A stretch of 35,301 nucleotides of DNA from Methanomassiliicoccus sp. (lineage in GTDB: Archaea; Thermoplasmatota; Thermoplasmata; Methanomassiliicoccales; UBA472). The stretch covers positions 1 through 35,301 of the forward strand of contig SPCU01000006.1 in assembly GCA_004525545.1 (NCBI GenBank). The letters are read 5' to 3'. A program made the position numbers and the translations under genes. How positions within the stretch are numbered: position 1 is the stretch's first letter; each line of letters starts with the position of its first letter. Shown here in pieces: positions 9,222 to 18,028 of this stretch. The notes below the pieces were generated by a model that was given only the letters and a program-made list of their open reading frames with translations, had not been told where the DNA came from and searched no databases.

Positions 9222-10046
9222 ATGGGTGGAAATTCTGATATGAAGCTCATCGATGAAAACGGTATTAGGACAGACGGTCGGAAGGTGGATGAGCTCCGGC
9301 CAATCAAGATCGAGGCCGGAGTGCTCAAGAACGCCGATGGCTCAGCGTACGTGGAGGTAGGAAAGAACAAGGTATTGGCAGCGGTGTACGGTCCGAGGGA
9401 ATGTCACCCCCGCCACATGCAGAACCCCGCCAAGGCCATCATACAGTGCAGATACAATATGATCTCCTTCTCGGTGTCCGACCGCAAGAGGCCGGGCCCG
9501 GACCGAAGGTCGGTGGAGATATCCAAATTGATATCTGAGGCCTTGGATTACGTGGTGTTCACTGAGAACTACCCCCGTACCTCCATTGATGTATACATAG
9601 AGGTTTTACAGGCCAACGCTGGCACAAGATGCGCTGGACTGACCGCAGCCGCCGTGGCTTTGGCCGATGCAGGCATCCCTATGAGGGACATCGTGCCCTC
9701 CGTTGCCGTCGGGAAGGTCAACGACACCGTGGTCCTGGACCTGAACAAGGAGGAGGACAATTACGGTCAGGCGGACCTGCCAATCGCCATGATCCCCAGG
9801 ACCGGAGAGGTCCTGTTGATGCAGATGGACGGGCACCTGACCAAGGCCGAGTTCGACCTAGCCATGGAGATGGGCGTCAAAGCCTGCAAGGAGATATACG
9901 AGGTACAGAAGGACGCCCTTCGCCGCCGCTACGCCATAGTGAACGGCGAGAGCGAGGAAGAGCCTATGGAAGAGCCAAAGGACGAACCTATGGAAGAGCC
10001 TATGGAAGAGCCAAAGGACGAACCCGAAATGACCGAGGAGGATTGA
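9222..10046 (+). CDS. rrp41: Exosome complex exonuclease Rrp41, with Pro/acidic repeat tail
   Basis: 274 aa; [46 protein letters not shown]; RNase PH fold. Confidence 0.96.
   Translation: MGGNSDMKLIDENGIRTDGRKVDELRPIKIEAGVLKNADGSAYVEVGKNKVLAAVYGPRECHPRHMQNPAKAIIQCRYNMISFSVSDRKRPGPDRRSVEISKLISEALDYVVFTENYPRTSIDVYIEVLQANAGTRCAGLTAAAVALADAGIPMRDIVPSVAVGKVNDTVVLDLNKEEDNYGQADLPIAMIPRTGEVLLMQMDGHLTKAEFDLAMEMGVKACKEIYEVQKDALRRRYAIVNGESEEEPMEEPKDEPMEEPMEEPKDEPEMTEED
9963..10022 (+). repeat. Tandem 12-nt repeat encoding PMEE/PKDE tetrapeptides in the Rrp41 C-terminus
   Basis: Five consecutive 12-mers: cctatggaagag, ccaaaggacgaa, cctatggaagag, cctatggaagag, ccaaaggacgaa. Confidence 0.9.
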
Positions 10047-10048
10047 AA

Positions 10049-10822
10049 ATGGCAAGATCAGTCGTTTCTGAGATCAAGAGGGATCACATCCACAAACTTA
10101 TCGCAGACGGCCACCGCGTGGATGGACGTGCATGGGATGAGTTCCGAAATATATCTATCCAGACCAATGTAGTGGAGACCGCCGAGGGATCTTCCCGGGT
10201 AAAGATCGGCAACACCGAGGTCATCGTCGGAGTGAAGATGACCGTGGGCGAGCCCTTCTCTGACACCCCTAATAGGGGAGTCCTCACAACCAACGCTGAG
10301 CTCATTCCAATGGCCTCGCCAAACTTCGAGTCCGGTCCCCCGGACGAGAACTCCATCGAGCTGGCCAGGGTTGTCGATCGCGGTATCAGGGAAAGCCAGA
10401 TGATAGACCTGGAGAAGCTGTGCGTGGAACCCGGCAAGAAAGTGTGGATCAACTTCGTGGACATCTACGTGCTGGACTTCGACGGCAACCTGTTCGACGC
10501 CTGCTCCCTGGGAGCGGTAGCGGCCATAAAGAGCGCCATAGTGCCAGCATCAGCCCATGGATTGGGTGAGGACTACCCCATGCCCATCACCTGCACCCCG
10601 ATCTCCGTGACCGCGGTGCAAATCGAAAACTCTATATTGGTTGACCCGAGTCTCGACGAAGAAATGGTCGCGGCAGCTAGGCTGACCGTTACCACTGATG
10701 ACAACGGAGACCTGCGGGCCATGCAGAAGGGCCTACGCGGGGCGCTCACGGTGGAACAGATCAAGACCATCATCGATACATCTCGAAGATTGGGCAGTGA
10801 GATTAGAAAACTAGTCGGGTGA
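10049..10822 (+). CDS. rrp42: Exosome complex protein Rrp42
   Basis: 257 aa from ATG 10049: MARSVVSEIKRDHIHKLIADGHRVDGRAWDEFRNISIQTNVVETAEGSSRVKIGNTEVIVGVK. Confidence 0.95.
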   Translation: MARSVVSEIKRDHIHKLIADGHRVDGRAWDEFRNISIQTNVVETAEGSSRVKIGNTEVIVGVKMTVGEPFSDTPNRGVLTTNAELIPMASPNFESGPPDENSIELARVVDRGIRESQMIDLEKLCVEPGKKVWINFVDIYVLDFDGNLFDACSLGAVAAIKSAIVPASAHGLGEDYPMPITCTPISVTAVQIENSILVDPSLDEEMVAAARLTVTTDDNGDLRAMQKGLRGALTVEQIKTIIDTSRRLGSEIRKLVG

Positions 10823-10827
10823 AAGCA

Positions 10828-11097
10828 ATGGCAAAAAGAACTGATAAGGCCGGGACCTCCGGCAGGTACGGAGCCAGATACGGCGTGGCGGTCAGGAAGC
10901 TGACCAGGGACATCGAGAAGGTCCAAAGATCCAAGTCCGAGTGCCCCAGCTGCCACCACATGAGCGTGAAGAGAGTATCCTCGGGGATATGGGCTTGCAG
11001 GCACTGCGACACTAAGTTCGCGGCCGGTTGTTACACCCCTAGGATGAGAGAGGCGGTCTCGAAAGAGATCCTGGCCGCCGCAGCTAAGGAGATCTAA
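10828..11097 (+). CDS. rpl37ae: Ribosomal protein eL43 (L37Ae)
   Basis: MAKRTDKAGTSGRYGARYGVAVRK; CPSCHHMSVKRVSSGIWACRHC zinc finger. Confidence 0.93.
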   Translation: MAKRTDKAGTSGRYGARYGVAVRKLTRDIEKVQRSKSECPSCHHMSVKRVSSGIWACRHCDTKFAAGCYTPRMREAVSKEILAAAAKEI

Positions 11098-11099
11098 GC

Positions 11100-11237
11100 T
11101 TGACATACAAGTGCGGCCAATGTGAGAAGCCTATCCGCTCCAACGTCAACGCCGTGGGGATGCAGTGCGAGAACTGCGGATCCAAGATGTTCTACAAGGA
11201 GCGGCCTAACGTCAAGAAGGTTATCAAAGGCCGATGA
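11100..11237 (+). CDS. rpoP: DNA-directed RNA polymerase subunit P (Rpo12/Rpc10-like), TTG start
   Basis: 45-aa read by hand: (M)TYKCGQCEKPIRSNVNAVGMQCENCGSKMFYKERPNVKKVIKGR*. Below the track length cutoff. Conserved position after L37Ae. Confidence 0.88.
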   Translation: MTYKCGQCEKPIRSNVNAVGMQCENCGSKMFYKERPNVKKVIKGR

Positions 11238-11238
11238 T

Positions 11239-11481
11239 ATGTTCCGAGCCACCCTAGGGGTGAGCTCCCCCTACGCCTCCACCGTGGCCAAGGCCATAGG
11301 ACCGGAGGCCGGAAGGGAAATACCCCGTACAAGAGCGGAAGTGCGTCATTCAGAAGGGTCGATGACCCTGATTTTGGATGCGGATGACCTCTCGGCCTTA
11401 CGGGCAGCTTTAAATTCCTACATCCGATGGATGAGCATCGCAGAAAAGATGAGTGAAACGGTCGGTGATATTGATGGATGA
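11239..11481 (+). CDS. pcc1: KEOPS complex subunit Pcc1
   Basis: 80 aa from ATG 11239: MFRATLGVSSPYASTVAKAI...LILDADDLSALRAALNSYIRWMSIAEKM. Position between rpoP and prefoldin beta. Confidence 0.75.
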   Translation: MFRATLGVSSPYASTVAKAIGPEAGREIPRTRAEVRHSEGSMTLILDADDLSALRAALNSYIRWMSIAEKMSETVGDIDG

Positions 11482-11845
11482 GATCAGCCCGAAACTTCAG
11501 AACCAGATCGCCCAATTCCAGCAGATTCAGCAGCAATTGCAGGCGGTCATGAGCCAGAAGATCAGAATGGACGCCATGTTGAAAGAGATGGAGATGACCA
11601 TCGAAGAATTGAAGAAGGTGTCCGAGGACGCCGTGGTGTTCAAGAGCGTCGGCTCCTTGATGATAAAGATCGGCGACACACCAGCCCTCCTGAAGGATAT
11701 CGAGGAGGACAAGGAGACCACCGAGGTCAGGGTTAAGAGCCTGGACCGTCAGGAGAAGATGCTCAAGGAGAAGTTCCAGAGCGTTCAGGAACAGCTGAAC
11801 CGTGCCTTGGGCGCCCCTCCGAAGCAGGATGATGAGGACAACTGA
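11474..11845 (+). CDS. pfdB: Prefoldin subunit beta
   Basis: MDEISPKLQNQIAQFQQIQQQLQAVMSQKIRMDAMLKEMEMTIEELKKV; overlaps pcc1 by 8 nt. Confidence 0.93.
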   Translation: MDEISPKLQNQIAQFQQIQQQLQAVMSQKIRMDAMLKEMEMTIEELKKVSEDAVVFKSVGSLMIKIGDTPALLKDIEEDKETTEVRVKSLDRQEKMLKEKFQSVQEQLNRALGAPPKQDDEDN

Positions 11846-11878
11846 GCCTCCGTCCCCCTTTCTTTATTTCACTATAAA

Positions 11879-12856
11879 ATGGAAATAAAATCGACCCCTT
11901 CACTGTTGCAGATGCTTGACGACATCATCGGCAGGTTGGTCTCCTCTGACAAACTTATATTGGTCCACGGCAACGCGGACCCTGACGCATTAGGCAGCGC
12001 CTATGCTCTGAGCAAAGCCTTCCCTCCAGCCTCAATACTTGCGGTGGAGGGGTTGGACCGTACCTCCAAGAACGTCTCCGCCCGTTTGGGCATCGACCTT
12101 CTGACCTGTCCGGATCATGAATATCCCCTCATCGTTGTGGTGGACACTTCTTCTCCTGAACAATTGGGCAGTTATAGCCAGATAGCGGGGGAGCTGATCA
12201 TTATCGACCACCACTGCCCCTCAGAAAAGTGGGTGGGGAGGGGAACTTACCTCTGCGATGACAGTAAAAAGAGTTGCGCCGAAGTAGTACTGGACATTAT
12301 AGAGAAGGCCGAAATAGAGATCACTCGGGACATGGCCTTGGCCCTTTGCGCCGGGATCCTTACCGACACCGGGCATTTCCGTTTCTCCAACCCCGCTTCG
12401 CTTCGAGCGTTCGCCCGCTTGATAGAGGGGTCCAACCTCAACATCGAGGAGGTGCTCTCGCTCACCGAATCGCCCACCGATATCTCAGAGAGGGTAGCCC
12501 AGATGAAAGGCGGGCAGCGTCTGCGCTTCGAGAGAGTGGGCCAACATATCGTGGCCGTATCCCAAGGCAGTTCCTTCGAATCATCGGTATGCAAGTCGCT
12601 CCTGTCACTGGGGGCGGACATCGCGTTCGTCGCTTCACAGCGTAGCGGGGAGTTCCGTTTGAGCGCTCGAGCCCGGCAGGAAATGGTACGGAAGGGATTG
12701 CACCTGGGACAATTGTTGGGCGACGTGGGTCAAGAGACCGATAATGACGGCGGCGGGCACGGCGGGGCGGCTGGTCTCGTCGGCGTAGGGGATGCTGAGG
12801 CCATACTCAACATTTGCATGCACAAGTCCATGGCCTTTTTGAGGACGCTGAAATAA
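11879..12856 (+). CDS. DHH/DHHA1 family phosphoesterase
   Basis: 325 aa; LVHGNADPDALGSAYALSKAF, IIIDHH, C-terminal GGGHGGAAGLVG. Confidence 0.9.
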   Translation: MEIKSTPSLLQMLDDIIGRLVSSDKLILVHGNADPDALGSAYALSKAFPPASILAVEGLDRTSKNVSARLGIDLLTCPDHEYPLIVVVDTSSPEQLGSYSQIAGELIIIDHHCPSEKWVGRGTYLCDDSKKSCAEVVLDIIEKAEIEITRDMALALCAGILTDTGHFRFSNPASLRAFARLIEGSNLNIEEVLSLTESPTDISERVAQMKGGQRLRFERVGQHIVAVSQGSSFESSVCKSLLSLGADIAFVASQRSGEFRLSARARQEMVRKGLHLGQLLGDVGQETDNDGGGHGGAAGLVGVGDAEAILNICMHKSMAFLRTLK

Positions 12857-12858
12857 GG

Positions 12859-13917
12859 TCAGCGAAGCTTCTTGACATCATCTAGGACCTTCAGTATACG
12901 CTCCAGGTTCTCCGGTTTTCGTTGGAAGTATTCGCGTGTTGGCGCTAGCACTTCCGCCAAAGCGGCGGCCGTCCCGTTCTTCAGGTCCATAGGATGCAGC
13001 TTCCCGGATAGGTAGGTGCGCTCCAGCTCCTCGTAGTTCTGGAACTCCAGATTGCCGCCGAACTTCTCCGGTCTCTCAAAGCGCAGGACGTCCATCCGTT
13101 CGAATAGCACGTAGCGACATATGGCCATGACCGGGTTGCCCTCCGCCTCCGGAGGGCAGAAGGCCTTGCCAAGCTTGCGCTTGATGTCTTCCGGTGAATC
13201 GTGTATGAGCAGGCTTCCGTCGGGATCGCTCTTGGACATCTTACTGCCCAACGGGTCCATGCGGTTCCCGCCTTTCAATCCTGGTAACAGGGGAGTGTGC
13301 ACCGCGACGGCCTTCTTGACGCCCATCTTCTCCGCCGCTTCACGAGCTAGCATGTGCGCTCTTCTCTGGTCCAACCCAGCGTATGCCACGTCAACGTCCA
13401 TGAAGATAAGGTCGGCAGCCTGCATGAGCGGGTACATCATCTTACTGGAGTCGACATCAGCCTCGTCCTCGCTGCGGCCCATTATGGTCATGGCCCTTTT
13501 CACCCGTTGCAACGAGGAGGCCTTACCGACCTTGATCACCGTCTCCCAGTAATCGATGTCGTCCATGATCTGAGATGCCAGTTTATATTGCACTTTCTCC
13601 CTGGGCACGCCCAAGGCCTCGAAGCAGTCCTTCATGTACTCGGCGCAGACCCTTATGTTCTCGATGTCTCCGCCCAACTTGTCGTTTATGTAGGCGTGCC
13701 AATCGGCCAAGAATATGATGAAATCGAAATCGGCGTCCACGAAGTTCCGGACCTTCTGAACAGTGACCATCCAACCGATGTGCACCAGTCCGGAGGGTTC
13801 GAAGCCGATATAGCCGGTGGGAGAGCTCTTGTTCTGAAGTACCTGCTTTAGATCTTCAGAGGTGATGATCTCCTCTGTGTTCCGGGCCACGAGTGCGTAC
13901 CGCTCTTCGATGTCCAT
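12859..13917 (-). CDS. tyrS: Tyrosine--tRNA ligase
   Basis: 352 aa; GYIGFEPSGLVHIGWMVTVQKVRNF and KMSKSDPDGSLLIHDSPEDIKRK. Confidence 0.95.
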   Translation of the reverse strand: MDIEERYALVARNTEEIITSEDLKQVLQNKSSPTGYIGFEPSGLVHIGWMVTVQKVRNFVDADFDFIIFLADWHAYINDKLGGDIENIRVCAEYMKDCFEALGVPREKVQYKLASQIMDDIDYWETVIKVGKASSLQRVKRAMTIMGRSEDEADVDSSKMMYPLMQAADLIFMDVDVAYAGLDQRRAHMLAREAAEKMGVKKAVAVHTPLLPGLKGGNRMDPLGSKMSKSDPDGSLLIHDSPEDIKRKLGKAFCPPEAEGNPVMAICRYVLFERMDVLRFERPEKFGGNLEFQNYEELERTYLSGKLHPMDLKNGTAAALAEVLAPTREYFQRKPENLERILKVLDDVKKLR

Positions 13918-13964
13918 TATCCTCAGGGTCGAATGCGGAACGGACTATTAAATTGATTTGATAT

Positions 13965-15317
13965 TCAATCACGGAACAATCTGGCCAGCTTCTCCGCCGC
14001 CGCATTGACCGTGTCTACTACCATGGAGGTCGGGGGGCAGTAAGCGTTCTCCATGCGTTGCACGAACTCTTGGACGGTGACACCCTCCAACAGCGCGGCG
14101 GTGATCCAGTTCACCCGGCCAGTGACATCCTCGCCGCCTATGATCTGTCCGCCGACCAATCGTCCGCTATCGGCATCGGCCAGTAGTTTGACGGTGGTCG
14201 TCTTTCCCCCTGGATAATATCTGGCCCGCGAAGATCCTTCGACCAACGCCTCCTTGACCTTGAGGCCGTAATAATCCGCCAGGGAACGGGAGATCCCGGT
14301 CCCGCCCACCTGAAGTCCGCCGATGACGCTGATGAAAGGGCTGGCCGTCCCTGGGAAAGTGGCCTTTCCGCCAGTGGCGCGGATCCCGGCCACACGGCCC
14401 TGACGAACCGCGGTGGAACCCAGTTGACTCATCGTTGGCCCGGCGGTGACCGCGCTTTGGCACATGACCACGTCGCCTGCCAAATAGACATCCGGGACCA
14501 AACGGCCTTTGCGGTAGGGCTGAAGACTTGGGCTGACCCTGACCGCACCCAAGGGACCTATGTCCAGTCCCATCTGCTCGGGCAGCTTGAGGTTGGCCCG
14601 CACTCCCGTGGCCATGATGACCATCTGACAAGGGATGTGGACGTTTCCCACGGTGACCCCGGTGACGTCTTCCTTCCCCTCTATCCGGGAGAGCGGGGTT
14701 CCCATGACGAACTTGATGCCCAATGATTCGCAGTGGGACCGTACCAGATCGGCCATGTCCTTATCCAACACACGGGGGAAGACCTGGTCGAACATCTCCA
14801 CCACGGTCACCTGCTTTCCCCGTTCATGTAAAGCCACGGCCATCTCCAGACCGACGACCCCGGCTCCGGCCACGACCGCCTGTTGCACCTTGGGCAGATG
14901 GTCCATGATGGCCTGCCCATCGGATATCCATCTGACCGGGAACACTCCCTTTAGGTCCCGACCGTCAACTGGAGGAACGAAGACCGTTCCGCCAGTGGCC
15001 AATATTAATATGTCGAACCCGAGGTTCTGACCGTCCTTGGTGGTCAGATGCCTCTTGTCCAGGTCCACCTTGTCGACGGTGGTTCTTACCAGGACCTTGA
15101 TGTTCCTCTCGCTCTGGTAGAACTCAGGGGTATGCATCACTATGCTGCGGAAGTCCTTGATCTTCCCTTCCAGCACGAACGGTATGGCGCAGGGTGAGTA
15201 GGCCACGTGCTCGTCCTCGGTGATGAGGGTGATGTCGTCCTCCCCTTGTTCCCTGGCGGTAGAGGCGGCGGTCATGCCGGCCGCACCTCCTCCGATAACC
15301 ACGATCTTCCTGGCCAT
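13965..15317 (-). CDS. FAD/NAD(P)-dependent pyridine nucleotide-disulfide oxidoreductase (CoA-disulfide reductase/NADH oxidase-like)
   Basis: 450 aa; IVVIGGGAAGMTAAS, EHVAYSPCAIPFVLEG, VVAGAGVVGLEMAVALHERGKQVTVVE, VYLAGDVV. Confidence 0.88.
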   Translation of the reverse strand: MARKIVVIGGGAAGMTAASTAREQGEDDITLITEDEHVAYSPCAIPFVLEGKIKDFRSIVMHTPEFYQSERNIKVLVRTTVDKVDLDKRHLTTKDGQNLGFDILILATGGTVFVPPVDGRDLKGVFPVRWISDGQAIMDHLPKVQQAVVAGAGVVGLEMAVALHERGKQVTVVEMFDQVFPRVLDKDMADLVRSHCESLGIKFVMGTPLSRIEGKEDVTGVTVGNVHIPCQMVIMATGVRANLKLPEQMGLDIGPLGAVRVSPSLQPYRKGRLVPDVYLAGDVVMCQSAVTAGPTMSQLGSTAVRQGRVAGIRATGGKATFPGTASPFISVIGGLQVGGTGISRSLADYYGLKVKEALVEGSSRARYYPGGKTTTVKLLADADSGRLVGGQIIGGEDVTGRVNWITAALLEGVTVQEFVQRMENAYCPPTSMVVDTVNAAAEKLARLFRD

Positions 15318-15350
15318 GATGCTCTCCTATGCGGCAAATCCGGAAGAAAG

Positions 15351-15360
15351 GATATAAAAT
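15351..15360 (-). promoter_or_regulatory. TATA box for the oxidoreductase gene
   Basis: Minus strand attttatatc, about 35-45 nt upstream of the ATG at 15317. A Shine-Dalgarno-like ggagag lies near the start. Confidence 0.45.
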
Positions 15361-15431
15361 GTTGGTAATGAGGCGAAGCGCATTCCTAAAATAGTAAGGG
15401 ACGTTTGCTATTGAACGGATATGGAGCACCC

Positions 15432-16418
15432 ATGAAAAGCCTGGACCTTAACAGACCGGTGACGATCTGGAAGGAGGACGACGTGGTCGATGGTAAGAAG
15501 GAGAAGGCCCTGGTGGCCATCTTCCGCACCCGAGGCTGCCATTGGTCCCGAAAGGGCGGATGTTCCATGTGCGGTTATAACGTGGAGAGCCTGGAAGGCA
15601 TAGGCGCTCCTGAGCTTACAGCCCAGCTCGAGGCCATTCTATCCCGATACGAAGGGGAGGGCATGGTCAAGCTATACACCTCAGGAAGTTTCCTCGATCC
15701 ACTGGAGATCCCGGAAGAGGTGCGGGACCGCATCCTTAGTTCATTTGATAATGCGAAACAGGTGCTCTTTGAAAGCCGTCCGGAGTTCGTTACGCCCGAG
15801 GCGCTGCAGCATCTGCCGGACCACTCCGCGGTGGCGTTAGGGTTGGAGAGCGCCTCGGACAAGGTGCTCCGTTGTAGCGTGAGAAAGGGTTTCGGTACCA
15901 AGGACTACCTGAGAGCTGCTGAGGCCGTCAATTCCCGTGGACTGCCTGTCCGCACATACCTGTTGCTTAAACCTCCTTACCTCACCGAAAGTGCGGCCAT
16001 CAATGACACCCTTAGATCGGTGAGGTTCGCCGCCCCCTATTCGGATAGCATATCCATCAATCCGTTAAACGTACAGAAGGAGACCTTGGTGGAAGGGCTA
16101 TGGCGCCGCGGTGATTACCGGCCTCCGTGGATCTGGTCATTGTTCGAGGTGCTCAAGAGCAAGGCGGAACTGCCGGGCGTGAGACTGTTCTCCTCACCCA
16201 GTGGTGCTGGTACCCAAAGGGGGGTACACAACTGTCCTGACTGCGACCGCAGACTGCTGGACGTCTTAGAAAAGTTCAACTTCGAGCAGGACGTTGAACT
16301 ACTTGGTGGTCACCATTGCCACTGCCGAAAGGAATGGGATTCACTGGTCGGCCTGGAGGAGCTCATGCGCACCTCTGTTGACGTGAGCCGGCATCTAGGA
16401 GACGAACTGGTGCTTTAG
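15432..16418 (+). CDS. Radical SAM protein, likely archaeosine synthase partner RaSEA (TIGR01210-like)
   Basis: MKSLDLNRPVTIWKEDDVVDGKKEKALVAIFRTRGCHWSRKGGCSMCGYNVES has an extended Elp3-like radical SAM cysteine motif. C-terminal NCPDCDRR and HHCHC. Start trimmed from the track's 15405. Confidence 0.75.
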   Translation: MKSLDLNRPVTIWKEDDVVDGKKEKALVAIFRTRGCHWSRKGGCSMCGYNVESLEGIGAPELTAQLEAILSRYEGEGMVKLYTSGSFLDPLEIPEEVRDRILSSFDNAKQVLFESRPEFVTPEALQHLPDHSAVALGLESASDKVLRCSVRKGFGTKDYLRAAEAVNSRGLPVRTYLLLKPPYLTESAAINDTLRSVRFAAPYSDSISINPLNVQKETLVEGLWRRGDYRPPWIWSLFEVLKSKAELPGVRLFSSPSGAGTQRGVHNCPDCDRRLLDVLEKFNFEQDVELLGGHHCHCRKEWDSLVGLEELMRTSVDVSRHLGDELVL

Positions 16419-16422
16419 AGGG

Positions 16423-16749
16423 ATGTACATGGAGTACGAGATAAAACGAGGAAACTACGGCAATCTTGAGGGCGACGGCCTACTCAACATGATGGAAACG
16501 ACGTTCGGACCGGCCAAGAAGGAAGGTGACAAGTGCGTCTCCTCCTTCGGCGCCATGACCCGCATAGAGGTGCGTTTGAAAAGCAAGACGCTCCTGGACA
16601 TCGCTACAGACACCGACAAGGAAGCCAGCGTGGAATTGGCCCAGGAGACGATCAGGCGGTGGAACGCATTCTTGGAGCAGGTGACCGGGTTCAACTCCAA
16701 GGAGCGGCGCACACGTCTTCAGAAGAAGGCCAAGGAAGGCAAGCTCTAG
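16423..16749 (+). CDS. Small conserved-looking protein of unknown function co-transcribed with the radical SAM gene
   Basis: 108 aa; starts 4 nt after the radical SAM stop; basic C-terminus SKERRTRLQKKAKEGKL. Confidence 0.65.
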   Translation: MYMEYEIKRGNYGNLEGDGLLNMMETTFGPAKKEGDKCVSSFGAMTRIEVRLKSKTLLDIATDTDKEASVELAQETIRRWNAFLEQVTGFNSKERRTRLQKKAKEGKL

Positions 16750-16780
16750 AAACGTCCAGAGGGACCTTTTCCTTTCCTTA

Positions 16781-16789
16781 TTATATATA
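16781..16789 (+). promoter_or_regulatory. TATA box 1 of the ribosomal superoperon
   Basis: ttatatata in the 274-nt gap upstream of uL3. Confidence 0.5.
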
Positions 16790-16803
16790 GTGGGCAACGA
16801 TTG

Positions 16804-16813
16804 TTTTATATAC
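16804..16813 (+). promoter_or_regulatory. TATA box 2 of the ribosomal superoperon
   Basis: ttttatatac, a close match to archaeal BoxA, 23 nt downstream of TATA box 1. Confidence 0.6.
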
Positions 16814-16869
16814 AGATATCAGTATGCGAGTTCTGCTCAACGCACTGAGGACGTTCGACCAGACCCCTT

Positions 16870-17016
16870 GGGCAATGCTTCAAGCATCCCTAAATCGCCC
16901 CCATCCGCGCATTCTGGAGGGTGATGACGGTGTCACGGTCGAAGGTGCTGACCTCAACACTCTTGAGAACAGGCGTTAGCGTAAGAGAGTGTGCTCTCTC
17001 ATGAGATAGGGAGAGG
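16870..17016 (+). promoter_or_regulatory. Structured 5' leader of the uL3 operon (four short hairpins and a possible SD switch)
   Basis: GGGcaATGCTtcaAGCATCCC (16870-16890), TGACggtGTCA (16925-16935), CTCAAcactcTTGAG (16953-16967), AGAGAGtgtgCTCTCT (16984-16999), followed by the SD region GGGAGAGGGAG. Confidence 0.45.
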
Positions 17017-17023
17017 GAGATCC

Positions 17024-18025
17024 ATGCCGAACATTAGACGTCCGAGAAGAGGCTCAAAGGGCTTTGGCCCTAGGAAAAGGGCCGTTAAACAGACACCGAG
17101 GCTGGACGCTTGGCCAGAGATTAGCGAAGGCCCTAAGGTCCAAGGTTTTGCCGGTTATAAAGCAGGAATGACTCACGCATTCATCGTGGATCACCGCAAC
17201 AAGAGCACCACTTCTGGTCAGGAGATCAGGGTGCCTGTCACCGTTCTAGAAGTACCCCCGATGGTGGTGGCCGCGGTACGTATCTACGAGAATACCCGCT
17301 ATGGGCTAAAGACCGCTGGAGAAGTATGGGCATCTCAGCTGGACGAAAACTTGTCTAGGCTGTTGCCCGTTCCCAAGAAGGTCGACGCCGAGCAGGCCTG
17401 GGAGAAGATGAAGGGAGTGGACACCGAGGACGTTAGGGTCCTGGCGTTCACCCAACCCAAGCTGGTCCAAGGAGTGCCGAAGAAGCGCCCTGAGCTCATG
17501 GAGCTACGCATAGGCGGCGGCACCATGGATGCGAGGATAGAGTTCGCCAAGGCGCTGCTGGGTAAGTTCATCAGCATCAACGACTTCGCCAAGGTGGGCG
17601 GGATGATCGATGTCGTCGCCATCACCAAGGGGAAGGGGTTCCAAGGCGCTACCAAGCGCTGGGGCCTGAAGTTGCTGTCCCACAAGAACTCCAAGCACCG
17701 CCGCATGGTCGGTAACCTGGGACCTAAGAGGCCTGGTTACGTCCGAGGCACCGTTCCTCAGTCCGGTCAGATGGGATACCATCAGAGGACCGAGGTCAAC
17801 AAGCTCATATTGAAAATAGGGGAAAGTGGGCAGGAGGTCAGCCCTAAGGGCGGCTTCCTACACTATGGTGTGGTAATAAACCCCTTCGTGCTGATCCACG
17901 GATCCGTGCCTGGCCCGACAAAGAGGCTGGTGCGGATGAGGGACCCGGTAAGGAGGCAGCAGGCGGACCTGAAGGAAGCGCCTGATATGGTGTACATATC
18001 CACCGAATCCAAGCAGGGGGCGTAA
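17024..18025 (+). CDS. rpl3: Ribosomal protein uL3
   Basis: MPNIRRPRRGSKGFGPRKRAVKQTPRLDAWPE...GYKAGMTHAFIVD...KGKGFQGATKRWG. Start trimmed from the track's 16991. Confidence 0.96.
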   Translation: MPNIRRPRRGSKGFGPRKRAVKQTPRLDAWPEISEGPKVQGFAGYKAGMTHAFIVDHRNKSTTSGQEIRVPVTVLEVPPMVVAAVRIYENTRYGLKTAGEVWASQLDENLSRLLPVPKKVDAEQAWEKMKGVDTEDVRVLAFTQPKLVQGVPKKRPELMELRIGGGTMDARIEFAKALLGKFISINDFAKVGGMIDVVAITKGKGFQGATKRWGLKLLSHKNSKHRRMVGNLGPKRPGYVRGTVPQSGQMGYHQRTEVNKLILKIGESGQEVSPKGGFLHYGVVINPFVLIHGSVPGPTKRLVRMRDPVRRQQADLKEAPDMVYISTESKQGA

Positions 18026-18028
18026 GCA

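Noticed and set aside
9629-10048. N-terminal extension of the Rrp42 ORF (track start 9629)
   Set aside because: The extension is an out-of-frame read of rrp41, including its 12-nt repeat ([10 protein letters not shown]). ATG 10049 gives the canonical Rrp42 start.
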